Part shown: positions 1 through 5,755 of the stretch, in pieces
Position numbering within the stretch: position 1 is the first letter of the stretch
Layout: every line of letters starts with the position of its first letter
Source: CAKSXP01 sp964539115
GTDB taxonomy: Bacteria > Bacillota > Clostridia > Oscillospirales > Oscillospiraceae
Reading direction: 5' to 3'
Assembly (NCBI GenBank): GCA_964539115.1
Contig: CAZIHY010000082.1
Location: 1 to 9,221 of the forward strand
Length of the DNA stretch: 9,221 bases
Program-made: the position numbers and the translations under genes
Notes under the pieces: model-generated
Told to the model about the DNA's origin: nothing
The model's database searches: none
Seen by the model: the letters and a program-made list of their open reading frames with translations, nothing else

Positions 1-65
1 TAAAATAGAAGCAGACTAAATAATAAAGAAAAAAGAATAAATAAAGAATCCCTCGTCTGGGAAGG

Positions 66-111
66 CAAAATAAAAAAGGGAGACGTTTCGTAAAGAAACT
101 GTCTCCCTTTT
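66..111 (-). terminator. Intrinsic terminator of the darA-holB-ricT operon
   Basis: Arms at 74-89 and 95-111 pair through AAAAGGGAGAC / GTCTCCCTTTT plus an inner TTTC/GAAA, with a small asymmetric bulge and a short loop. Read on the minus strand, the stem is followed by TTTTTTATTTT, a good U-tract. It begins about 20 nt after the ricT stop codon. The plus-strand reading has only a weak T-run, so leftward termination is its main role. Confidence 0.88.
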
Positions 112-131
112 CTGGTTTGTTAATTGTTATT

Positions 132-1286
132 CTATGCGTTGGTCTCTGTCCCGCCCTGAGGCTTTTTGGGTCCGCCGCGGCGGGAACGGTTGCGGCCGGA
201 GCGTTTTGACGTCCGGGTCTGGCCCTCGCCCTGTTTTCTCTGCCCATCCTGCGCCGATGGTTTCTGCTGGCCTTTGGAGCGGCGCCGGCGGTTTCGGGAG
301 GGCCTTTTCTTCTCCTCCGCGGGCTTGTCCGCCTCCGTATTATTTGCGGTAAAGATGCTGTCCTCAGCAAACAGCTCGGGACGACGCCACGGGTCTTCTT
401 CCTCAGGTTCCTCCTCGACGGGCTTTTCGCGCGGCTTGAGGATATGGGGCAGAGGCTCGCCCTCAGCAGGGCGCCCGCCGGGGATGACAGCGACGTCCTC
501 AGTGTCGTAGGTCTTCGTGACCGGCTCGCCCGTGCCGTCCATTTTGACTTTGACCTGATGACGGAGCAGATTTACCTGTGCAACGGTGCCGTAGCCGGAT
601 TCCGTTTCGACATAGGCGCCGGTCTTGGGCGAGTGCTTGATCATGTCCTCATAGGCCTCGTGCTCATAGCGCAGGCAGCACATCAATCTGCCGCAGACGC
701 CGGAAATCTTTGAGGGGTTGAGCGACATGGACTGTATCTTTGCCATCTTGGTCGAGACGGGCTGGAAGTCCGACAGGAACTGGCTGCAGCAGAACGGGCG
801 GCCGCAGATGCCGATGCCTCCGAGCATCTTTGCCTCGTCTCGCACGCCGATCTGGCGGAGCTCGATGCGCGTGCGGAAGACGCTGGCAAGGTCCTTGACC
901 AGTTCGCGGAAGTCGACCCTCCCGTCCGAGGTGAAGAAAAAGAGTATTTTGTTGCCGTCAAAGCTGCGCTCGACGGAAACGAGCTTCATGTCCAGCTCGT
1001 GTTCGATTATCTTCTGCTTGCAAATGTCGAAAGCCTCGCGCTCGCGTTCCTTGTTGGCCTCCGCCACACGGAGGTCGGCGTCTGTTGCGATGCGGATGAC
1101 GGGGCGCAGCGGCGGCACGATCTGGTCGTCCTCGACTTCGTGGCACTCGCAGCAGCATTCGCCCATCTCAAGGCCCTTGACGGTTTCAACAACGACCTTT
1201 TCGCCAAGCTTGGGCTCGTTGCCGTTGGGCTCGAAAAAGTAGGCTTTTTCGTTGTCCCGAAATTTAATGCTTACTACTGTTGTCAA
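132..1286 (-). CDS. ricT: RicT (YaaT) family PSP1-domain protein
   Basis: This is a 384-residue member of the PSP1/YaaT family. In Bacillus subtilis RicT forms the iron-sulfur 'Y complex' with RicA and RicF, which affects RNase Y-dependent mRNA maturation, sporulation, competence and biofilm decisions; the role here is carried over from that family. The PSP1 core covers about residues 1-265. The hallmark stretches FDICKQKIIEHELDMKLV, ADxRVDFRELVKDLA-like (S120-A134), IELRQIGVRDEAKMLGGIG, CGRPFCC (161-167) and CGRLMCC (198-204) are all present; the two CGRxxCC motifs carry the conserved cysteines. Two things differ from the usual ~275-residue form: an extra CCCECH cluster at 44-49, and a C-terminal extension from about 285 that is first acidic (EEEPEEED) and then strongly basic and low in complexity. 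The start is TTG at 1286-1284, with a Shine-Dalgarno GAGGA 9 nt upstream that overlaps the holB stop. It is the last gene of its operon. Confidence 0.95.
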   Translation of the reverse strand: MTTVVSIKFRDNEKAYFFEPNGNEPKLGEKVVVETVKGLEMGECCCECHEVEDDQIVPPLRPVIRIATDADLRVAEANKEREREAFDICKQKIIEHELDMKLVSVERSFDGNKILFFFTSDGRVDFRELVKDLASVFRTRIELRQIGVRDEAKMLGGIGICGRPFCCSQFLSDFQPVSTKMAKIQSMSLNPSKISGVCGRLMCCLRYEHEAYEDMIKHSPKTGAYVETESGYGTVAQVNLLRHQVKVKMDGTGEPVTKTYDTEDVAVIPGGRPAEGEPLPHILKPREKPVEEEPEEEDPWRRPELFAEDSIFTANNTEADKPAEEKKRPSRNRRRRSKGQQKPSAQDGQRKQGEGQTRTSKRSGRNRSRRGGPKKPQGGTETNA

Positions 1287-1298
1287 TTTATATTATCC

Positions 1299-2090
1299 TC
1301 ATTTCAGTTTGTTCAGGTCAAGCGTTTGCAGGAATCCAAAAATATGTTTGACGCCGACGTTCGCGTCGAGATATTCTCCCGCTTTTTCAAGCTCGCCGAG
1401 CAGGTGCGCCATGCCGCGGCGCGACAGCCCGAGATCGGGCGCGCGCATACACAGCATCTCGGACACAAGCGCGCGCGTGCCGTCAAGAAAAGCGCGGGCG
1501 CCCTGTGTGTTCATGTTCTCGTTAGCAGTGCAGAAACGGATGAGTTCCTCCCGTTTTCCCTCCGCGGCGGTGCGGATAAAATCCGCGGAGAGCGGACTTT
1601 CGGCGGTTTCGTCCTCTCCGTTTACGGAAAAACGCTCACAGCGGGAGAGTATCGTCGGCAGGAAACTCCCGGCGTTGGCGGCGCATAGGATAAAAGCGGC
1701 GTGCGCCGGCGGTTCTTCGAGCAGCTTGAGCATCGCGTTCTGCGCGTTCTCGTTCATAAGGTCCGCCTCCGGAAAGAGATAGACCTTGCGCCCGGCTTCG
1801 TTCGGAAGGATCGAGGCGTCAGCTATTACGGCGCGGATCTGGTCGACGTAAAGCTCGCGGCGGGGCTTGCCCTCGCTGTCGCGCGCGCGGTTTATATAGA
1901 TGAGGTCGGGGTGTATTCCGCCCTCGACTTTGCGGCAGTCACGGCAAGCACCGCAGGGGCGCTTGCCGCTGCTGGAGCAGAGAAACTCCTGTGCGGTTTT
2001 CAGCGCGAGGCTCTCGCGCTCCCGCGCGCTCTGCGATTCGATGATGCAGGCGTGGGACAGCTTTTTACCGGCGTTCTGCATAGGAGTCAC
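1299..2090 (-). CDS. holB: DNA polymerase III delta-prime subunit
   Basis: This is the clamp-loader subunit delta-prime, which forms the DnaX/HolA complex that loads the sliding clamp at the replication fork. Its AAA+ fold shows a four-cysteine zinc knuckle (C38, C46, C49, C52), the LLEEPP motif (123-128) and the SRC sensor-1 motif (149-151). There is no Walker A P-loop, as expected for delta-prime as opposed to DnaX. At 263 residues it is shorter than the ~330 of B. subtilis or E. coli HolB, the reduction being in the C-terminal collar domain. The start used is GTG at 2090-2088, which overlaps the darA stop in GTGA. No Shine-Dalgarno is visible, so translation is probably coupled to darA. 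An ATG three codons later (2081) is an alternative that would give 260 residues. Placement between darA and ricT matches the Firmicutes darA-(yaaR)-holB-ricT order; yaaR is missing here. Confidence 0.93.
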   Translation of the reverse strand: MTPMQNAGKKLSHACIIESQSARERESLALKTAQEFLCSSSGKRPCGACRDCRKVEGGIHPDLIYINRARDSEGKPRRELYVDQIRAVIADASILPNEAGRKVYLFPEADLMNENAQNAMLKLLEEPPAHAAFILCAANAGSFLPTILSRCERFSVNGEDETAESPLSADFIRTAAEGKREELIRFCTANENMNTQGARAFLDGTRALVSEMLCMRAPDLGLSRRGMAHLLGELEKAGEYLDANVGVKHIFGFLQTLDLNKLK

Positions 2091-2401
2091 ATCTTATAAA
2101 ACTGATCGACATCCAGGATGAAAACTGCGGCTCCGCCGACGCGCACGCGCTCCGGCAGGGTATAGAAACCGCCGTCCAGCTCCGTGCCGACGTCCTCTTC
2201 GCGGGCGTGGCTGTATTTTTCGATGTATTGCAGGACCTCGCTCAGGCGCATGTTTTCACCGCCTATCATGAGGATCTTTTTCGGGCTGCGCAGAAAGCCG
2301 CCCTCGCCGCTCATCGTCGTGGATATGTATCCGCGCTTTGAAAGCTCGGTGGAGGTCGTAACGGCGTCCTCCTCACTCATGACAGCAAGTATCAGTTTCA
2401 T
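2087..2401 (-). CDS. darA: Cyclic-di-AMP receptor DarA/PstA (YaaQ family)
   Basis: This 104-residue PII-like trimeric cytosolic protein belongs to the family (DUF970, YaaQ/DarA/PstA) that binds the second messenger c-di-AMP; its downstream target is unknown in most species. The N-terminal MKLILAV strand, the TTMSGEGGFL loop (28-37) and KKILMIGGEN (41-50) match the ligand-binding region. The C-terminal VRVGGAAVFILDVDQF (87-101) matches the family's closing strand. Length is normal. The start ATG at 2401 has an excellent AGGAGG Shine-Dalgarno about 8 nt upstream. It is the first gene of the operon, directly behind promoter 2432-2460, and its stop overlaps the holB GTG start by 4 nt. Confidence 0.95.
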   Translation of the reverse strand: MKLILAVMSEEDAVTTSTELSKRGYISTTMSGEGGFLRSPKKILMIGGENMRLSEVLQYIEKYSHAREEDVGTELDGGFYTLPERVRVGGAAVFILDVDQFYKM

Positions 2402-2431
2402 TGTTTATTCCTCCTATGGAGTTATCAATAT

Positions 2432-2460
2432 ATTTTACATTTTTGAGCACATTTAGTCAA
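2432..2460 (-). promoter_or_regulatory. Sigma-A promoter of the darA operon
   Basis: On the minus strand TTGACT (2460-2455) is followed by exactly 17 nt and TAAAAT (2437-2432): five of six matches to each consensus hexamer. The start codon of darA lies about 30 nt downstream of the -10. The leftward operon and the rightward amidohydrolase gene diverge from this AT-rich gap. Confidence 0.8.
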
Positions 2461-2485
2461 CATTAATTGGTGGATAAACTTTTCC

Positions 2486-2514
2486 TTGCAATAAGAAGAA
2501 TTTTATATTATATA
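2486..2514 (+). promoter_or_regulatory. Possible promoter of the M20 amidohydrolase gene
   Basis: TTGCAA (2486-2491), a 17-nt spacer and TATATA (2509-2514) in a very AT-rich stretch make a plausible but weak sigma-A promoter. TATAAA at 2525-2530 is another -10 candidate, but has only TTTATA at the expected -35 position. The AT-richness makes chance matches likely. Confidence 0.35.
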
Positions 2515-2564
2515 TTTTATCGGATATAAAATGGCGGAATGCCGGAAAAAACTGAGAGGGGAAT

Positions 2565-3713
2565 ATGAAACTTAGAAGTTCCGTCGCGGCTCTCGTGCGC
2601 GACGCAGAGGATATAAGACGCGCGCTCCACCGTATACCGGAGACCGCGTTTGAAGAATATGAGACGAGGGATTATGTTATATCCCAGCTTGAAAAATGCG
2701 AACCGGACGAACTTGTCCGGCTCTCCGAAACGGGGCTTAAGGCTGTTTGGTATGCCGAGGACCCGGAAATGACTTTGGCTTTCCGCGCGGACATGGATGG
2801 TCTGGACCTGAAGGAGCTCAATGAGACGGATTATGTCTCAAGACACGAGGGAAAAATGCATGGCTGCGGGCACGATGGCCATATGACGATGCTGCTGCTG
2901 CTTGCCAGGCTACTGCACAGGTTCCATGGCAAGCTGCGGCATAATGTTGTTTTGATTTTCCAGCCCGGCGAGGAGGGCAAGGGCGGCGCCCGCGTTATGA
3001 TAAACGCCGGCGCGCTGGAGAATCCCAAGGTGGACCGTATTTATGGTTTCCATCTCTGGCCGGCGGTGCCTAAGGGGAAGATCGGTGTGCGCTGGGGCGA
3101 GCAGATGGCGCAGAGCTGTGAATTTGACGTTGTCATAAACGGACGTAGCGCTCACGGGGCAAGCCCGCAGAAGGGTATCGACGCGATAGTCGCCTCGTCT
3201 GAGTTTATCGCAATGCTCCAATCCGCGATAACGCGCAGTGTCGACCCGCATCAGGACGCTCTGCTTACGATAGGGCGCATATCGGGCGGCGTTGCGAGAA
3301 ACGTCATTGCCGACAGGGTGGAGATGAACGCGACGCTGCGGGTGTTCTCGTCCGAGGTCTATGACCAACTGCTCAGACGCATACATTCAATGGCGGACGG
3401 AGTTGCGCTCGCAACGGGCGCAGAGTTTGAGATAAACGAGCTGATGCAGTATCCCAGCGTTAAAAATCCGCGCTGGATGGTCGAGGATTTTTATACCTAT
3501 GTCGATATGGACGACATCGTGCTGGTCGATCCCTCGATGGCGGCGGAGGATTTTGCCTGCTATCAGGAGTGCGTGCCGGGACTTTTCCTGTTTCTGGGTG
3601 TTGGAGGAGGCAAAAACTGCCAGCCGCTGCACAACGGCAGATTTGACTTCGATGAGGAAGTCCTGCTCACGGGTGTTGAGGTGTATTGCCGCCTGCTTGA
3701 GCTGGATATATGA
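2565..3713 (+). CDS. M20-family metal-dependent amidohydrolase
   Basis: This 382-residue cytosolic hydrolase is of the M20D type (hippurate hydrolase / N-acyl-amino-acid amidohydrolase / IAA-amino acid hydrolase group), which cleaves N-acyl or peptide-like amide bonds. Visible hallmarks, in order, are LHRIPETAFEE (21-31), RADMDGLDL (74-82, usually RADMDALPI), HGCGHDGHM (99-107) with C101 and H103 as metal ligands, the FQPGEEGKGGA stretch with E136-E137, GFHLWP with H163, and PLHNGRFDFDE with H356. The lid/dimerisation domain lies around residues 185-290 and contains SAHGASP (195-201). Length is normal for the family and all metal residues are intact. The start is supported by GAGAGGGG at 2554-2561. 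The substrate cannot be read from the sequence. No transporter or partner gene adjoins it, so it appears to be a single-gene unit divergent from darA. Confidence 0.9.
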   Translation: MKLRSSVAALVRDAEDIRRALHRIPETAFEEYETRDYVISQLEKCEPDELVRLSETGLKAVWYAEDPEMTLAFRADMDGLDLKELNETDYVSRHEGKMHGCGHDGHMTMLLLLARLLHRFHGKLRHNVVLIFQPGEEGKGGARVMINAGALENPKVDRIYGFHLWPAVPKGKIGVRWGEQMAQSCEFDVVINGRSAHGASPQKGIDAIVASSEFIAMLQSAITRSVDPHQDALLTIGRISGGVARNVIADRVEMNATLRVFSSEVYDQLLRRIHSMADGVALATGAEFEINELMQYPSVKNPRWMVEDFYTYVDMDDIVLVDPSMAAEDFACYQECVPGLFLFLGVGGGKNCQPLHNGRFDFDEEVLLTGVEVYCRLLELDI

Positions 3714-3781
3714 CCGGAGCTTGCGCGGTAATGGTTCCTGTTTGCGTTCGGGAACTTTTGACACGAAATTTATATCCGCCG

Positions 3782-3813
3782 CGCGTTTCGACATTATTTT
3801 CTGTCGAAATGCG
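3782..3813 (+). repeat. 12-bp inverted repeat upstream of the small ORF
   Basis: CGCGTTTCGACA (3782-3793) and TGTCGAAATGCG (3802-3813) pair over 11 of 12 positions, the exception being a G-U pair, around an 8-nt loop. TTATTATACG follows directly. It could terminate transcription of the amidohydrolase gene, although the T-run is broken, or it could be an operator, since the -10-like TATTAT (3815-3820) of the next gene abuts it. The sequence does not decide between these. Confidence 0.6.
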
Positions 3814-3873
3814 TTATTATACGTCATGGAGAGAGGCGCTCAAAACAAACGCCCGTAAAGAAAGGATATAACA

Positions 3874-4023
3874 ATGAAAAGTTTACCGCGTGAGTACACA
3901 TTGCTTTTTAACGCCATAACCGACGCGGACAGAGCGCTGCTCCGTCTGCATGAAATGCTTATTTTGGCGCAGCAGGCAGCAGAAGACGTTATCGTGGAAT
4001 CGGAAGACACAACAGAGGAATAA
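3874..4023 (+). CDS. Small protein of unknown function (49 aa)
   Basis: The product begins MKSLPREYTLLFNAITDADR and continues as one probable amphipathic helix (about residues 17-42) ending in an acidic tail, ESEDTTEE. It has no Cys, no signal peptide and no membrane segment. Evidence that it is real: an AAAGGA Shine-Dalgarno (3862-3867 region) about 8 nt before the ATG, a TATTAT -10-like box at 3815-3820, and a strong terminator just after the stop, so it occupies its own transcription unit. From memory it resembles short uncharacterised proteins annotated in gut Clostridia, but I cannot verify this. I do not recognise a function. The helix could mediate oligomerisation or binding to another protein. 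Confidence 0.7.
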   Translation: MKSLPREYTLLFNAITDADRALLRLHEMLILAQQAAEDVIVESEDTTEE

Positions 4024-4063
4024 GAGACAAAGTCCCTCCTGCAGCAGGGAGACAGCAGGTTGA

Positions 4064-4105
4064 GGGGAGCAGGGCGTCGGAGTTCTGCTCCCCCCTTTAG
4101 TTTTG
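4064..4105 (+). terminator. Intrinsic terminator after the small ORF
   Basis: GGGGAGCAG (4064-4072) and CTGCTCCCC (4085-4093) form a perfect 9-bp GC-rich stem with a 12-nt loop, followed by CCTTTAGTTTTG. A second, smaller hairpin (TCCCT 4033-4037 / AGGGA 4046-4050) lies just before it. The stem begins about 40 nt after the stop codon of the 49-aa ORF. Confidence 0.8.
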
Positions 4106-4113
4106 TTGTCAAA

Positions 4114-4142
4114 TTGAAAGCAGACTGAAGATGTGCTATTAT
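4114..4142 (+). promoter_or_regulatory. Extended -10 promoter of yfcE
   Basis: TTGAAA (4114-4119), a 17-nt spacer and TATTAT (4137-4142), with TGC immediately before the -10 (the TGn extended -10 element). It lies 30 nt before the yfcE start and just after the preceding terminator. Confidence 0.68.
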
Positions 4143-4171
4143 AGCAGAAAAACTACGGAAGGAAGCCTTAT

Positions 4172-4741
4172 ATGAAACTTATGATAGCGTCGGATATCCA
4201 TGGCTCCGCTTATTACTGCCGTGCATTGCTGGACGCCTTTTCAGAGGAGGGCGCCGGACGGCTGCTCCTTCTGGGAGATATCCTATACCATGGGCCGAGA
4301 AATGACTTCCCGCGCGATTATGCACCCAAAAAGGTCATAACCATGCTTAACGAAATAAGCAGCGCGATCTTCTGCGTGCGCGGCAATTGCGATTCCGAGG
4401 TCGACCAGATGGTGCTGGAGTTTCCCATTCTGGCGGATTATGCGGTTTTGACCGCCGGAGAGAGGCTGGTTTATGCGACCCACGGGCATGTTTATAATAC
4501 CGGCAATCTGCCGCCGCTCCGGCCAGGCGATATTCTTCTGCATGGCCATACCCATGTTCCTGCCTGGGAGGAATTCGGCGAAAACAATCTGTATCTGAAC
4601 CCCGGCTCTGTTTCGATCCCAAAGGAGGACAGCTGCCATGGTTATATGACGCTCGAGGAAAACACAGCCGTCTGGAAGAATCTGGACGGGAGGGAGTATC
4701 ACCGCATGACGTTTTCGGTGCTGTCCGGCGGACATGAATAA
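4172..4741 (+). CDS. yfcE: YfcE-family metallophosphoesterase
   Basis: This 189-residue calcineurin-like phosphoesterase of the YfcE/MJ0936 group is a manganese-type dinuclear enzyme; E. coli YfcE hydrolyses model phosphodiesters, but its physiological substrate is not settled. All metal-binding blocks are present: SDIHG (7-11; D8, H10), GDILYHGPRN (35-44; D36), GNCDSEVDQ (71-79; N72), THGH (103-106) and HGHTH (124-128), followed by the family's LNPGSVSIPK (142-151). The length matches the E. coli protein (184). The start is set by GGAAGGAA at 4157-4164, 7 nt before the ATG. It has its own promoter upstream and no co-directional partner closer than the next promoter, so it is probably monocistronic. 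The general family assignment is secure; the in vivo role is not. Confidence 0.93.
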   Translation: MKLMIASDIHGSAYYCRALLDAFSEEGAGRLLLLGDILYHGPRNDFPRDYAPKKVITMLNEISSAIFCVRGNCDSEVDQMVLEFPILADYAVLTAGERLVYATHGHVYNTGNLPPLRPGDILLHGHTHVPAWEEFGENNLYLNPGSVSIPKEDSCHGYMTLEENTAVWKNLDGREYHRMTFSVLSGGHE

Positions 4742-4743
4742 GT

Positions 4744-4762
4744 CAATGCGGTAATCGCATTG
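4744..4762. repeat. 7-bp perfect inverted repeat after yfcE, overlapping a -35 box
   Basis: CAATGCG (4744-4750) and CGCATTG (4756-4762) are perfect arms around the loop GTAAT. The right arm overlaps the TTGCAA -35 hexamer (4760-4765) of the next gene. No U-tract follows, so an operator or a minor hairpin is more likely than a terminator. Confidence 0.55.
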
Positions 4763-4788
4763 CAAATTTACAAAAAATGTAGTAAAAT
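4760..4788 (+). promoter_or_regulatory. Sigma-A promoter of the SnoaL-like gene
   Basis: TTGCAA (4760-4765), a 17-nt spacer and TAAAAT (4783-4788). The start codon at 4838 lies 49 nt downstream of the -10, leaving a short leader that contains the dyad at 4791-4818. Confidence 0.7.
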
Positions 4789-4790
4789 CG

Positions 4791-4818
4791 ATTTGTATTT
4801 CGTATACATATCACAAAT
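4791..4818. promoter_or_regulatory. Candidate operator dyad with GTATAC core
   Basis: ATTTGT (4791-4796) and ACAAAT (4813-4818) are perfect inverted arms, and the palindrome GTATAC (4802-4807) sits on exactly the same centre (4804.5). The dyad begins right after the -10 box and covers the expected transcription start. The same GTATAC core lies at the centre of the palindrome in front of the VOC gene. Confidence 0.4.
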
Positions 4819-4837
4819 TTGGAAAGGACGATACGGC

Positions 4838-5611
4838 ATGATTGACATAGAAGCGAAACTCAAAGAGTTTGAGGACAAGTACGAAGCGAGGATAGCCCGC
4901 CTCGAGCTGGACCTTGCTAAGGAAAAGGCGCGCTCCCAGATACAGAACTGCATGGGACGCTATGCGTATATGCATACCGGCGGCAAGCACACCGAGTGCA
5001 TGGAGTGCTTCGCAGTCGGAGATCCCGATCTGTCGATAGAGATAGGACCTAACGGAAAATACGTCGGCCCTGACGCCGCCTACCGTGTATATCATCTCGG
5101 ACATACCGCAGGAGAGGGCAACCGTATCGGCTTCATGGCGGAGCATACGCTGACTACTCCCGTCATCGAGGTCGCGGACGACCTCCAGACCGCGAAGGCA
5201 GTCTGGATAAGCCCGGGCCATGAGACCGGTCTCGACCCCGAAACCGGAGAGGCCTGCGCCCAGTGGATGTGGGGCCGTTATGCCATGGACTTCAAGAACG
5301 TAAACGGCGAGTGGAAGATCTGGCACTTCCAGATGTTCGGCACCTTCCGCACCGACTTTGACACTCCCTGGACGGAGACTGAGCCCTGCGACCGCCGCCT
5401 GAAGCTCTTCGAGCCCAAGGCGGAGACCGACGAGGATGCAAAGGGATTCGTAAGCGCGGCCGGCAAGGCCGACTTCCCGACGACCTTTATGGAGGAGTAT
5501 GCTACCGACCGTGCGATGAAGATGTGGCCTGCTCCCCCGGAGCCGTATGCCACCTTCGAGGGCACCCGTTCAATGGTCGGCGCTCCCGAAAACTACGTGT
5601 ATCCCGGCTGA
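4838..5611 (+). CDS. SnoaL/NTF2-like domain protein
   Basis: This 257-residue cytosolic protein looks like a SnoaL-like (NTF2/scytalone dehydratase-fold) protein. It opens with a charged coiled-coil segment (about 1-35, rich in K/E/L). The NTF2-like cone follows, about 36-170: QNCMGRYAYMHTGGKHTECMECFA, then AEHTLTTPVIEVADDLQTAKAVW (101-123) and WMWGRYAMDFKNVNGEWKIWHFQMF (143-167), which is the typical beta-sheet ending of the fold. A roughly 85-residue C-terminal tail ends in aromatic/proline-rich sequence. Members of this fold act as dehydratases, isomerases or cyclases on small carbonyl substrates, or as binding proteins, so the reaction cannot be named. The start ATG 4838 is chosen for GGAAAGGA at 4821-4828. 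An upstream TTG at 4760 is rejected because it falls inside the promoter. Codon use is strongly biased to C/G-ending codons, as in the VOC gene. It ends in its own terminator and precedes the VOC operon. Confidence 0.75.
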   Translation: MIDIEAKLKEFEDKYEARIARLELDLAKEKARSQIQNCMGRYAYMHTGGKHTECMECFAVGDPDLSIEIGPNGKYVGPDAAYRVYHLGHTAGEGNRIGFMAEHTLTTPVIEVADDLQTAKAVWISPGHETGLDPETGEACAQWMWGRYAMDFKNVNGEWKIWHFQMFGTFRTDFDTPWTETEPCDRRLKLFEPKAETDEDAKGFVSAAGKADFPTTFMEEYATDRAMKMWPAPPEPYATFEGTRSMVGAPENYVYPG

Positions 5612-5630
5612 TATCAAACGCTTTTACCTT

Positions 5631-5667
5631 GAAAAGACGCCCTTTATGGGCGTCTTTTCTTGTTTAT
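5631..5667 (+). terminator. Intrinsic terminator after the SnoaL-like gene
   Basis: GAAAAGACGCCC (5631-5642) and GGGCGTCTTTTC (5648-5659) form a perfect 12-bp stem with a TTTAT loop, and the T-rich stretch TTTTCTTGTTT runs through the end of the stem. It separates the SnoaL-like gene from the VOC operon. Confidence 0.9.
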
Positions 5668-5691
5668 CAGAAAATGATATTCATATCTTTC

Positions 5692-5720
5692 TTGTCAATG
5701 TGCTAAAAGAATGGTACACT
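5692..5720 (+). promoter_or_regulatory. Promoter of the VOC-dehydrogenase-kinase operon
   Basis: TTGTCA (5692-5697), a 17-nt spacer and TACACT (5715-5720), with TGG just before the -10 (extended -10 TGn). The predicted start of transcription is near 5727, in the middle of the palindrome at 5721-5734. Confidence 0.65.
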
Positions 5721-5734
5721 TCAAGTATACTTGA
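5721..5734. promoter_or_regulatory. Candidate operator: 14-bp perfect palindrome at the transcription start
   Basis: TCAAGTATACTTGA is a perfect 14-bp palindrome centred at 5727.5, directly after the -10 box. A dimeric repressor bound here would block the promoter. Its size and symmetry suit a MarR-, GntR- or TetR-type regulator, but none is encoded in the window. Confidence 0.5.
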
Positions 5735-5755
5735 GTATAAAAGGAGAAGTCAAAT

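Noticed and set aside
1..65. AT-rich A/G-rich stretch at the left edge.
   Set aside because: No open frame with a start signal, repeat unit or promoter pair that I can support; it looks like ordinary intergenic DNA beyond the terminator.
999..1688. A 229-codon open frame on the plus strand over ricT and holB.
   Set aside because: It is antisense to two genes with strong family motifs, spans their junction and has no supporting ribosome binding site.
3734..3755. Short hairpin GTTCC/GGAAC after the amidohydrolase gene, followed by TTTT.
   Set aside because: Only a 5-bp stem with a 12-nt loop; too weak to call as a terminator.
3758..3763. A perfect -35 hexamer TTGACA.
   Set aside because: No acceptable -10 lies 16-18 nt downstream; the only TATA-like stretch is 7 nt away.
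4760..4837. An upstream TTG start that would add 26 residues to the SnoaL-like protein.
   Set aside because: The TTG is the first part of the -35 hexamer TTGCAA, there is no Shine-Dalgarno, and ATG 4838 has GGAAAGGA at the right distance.
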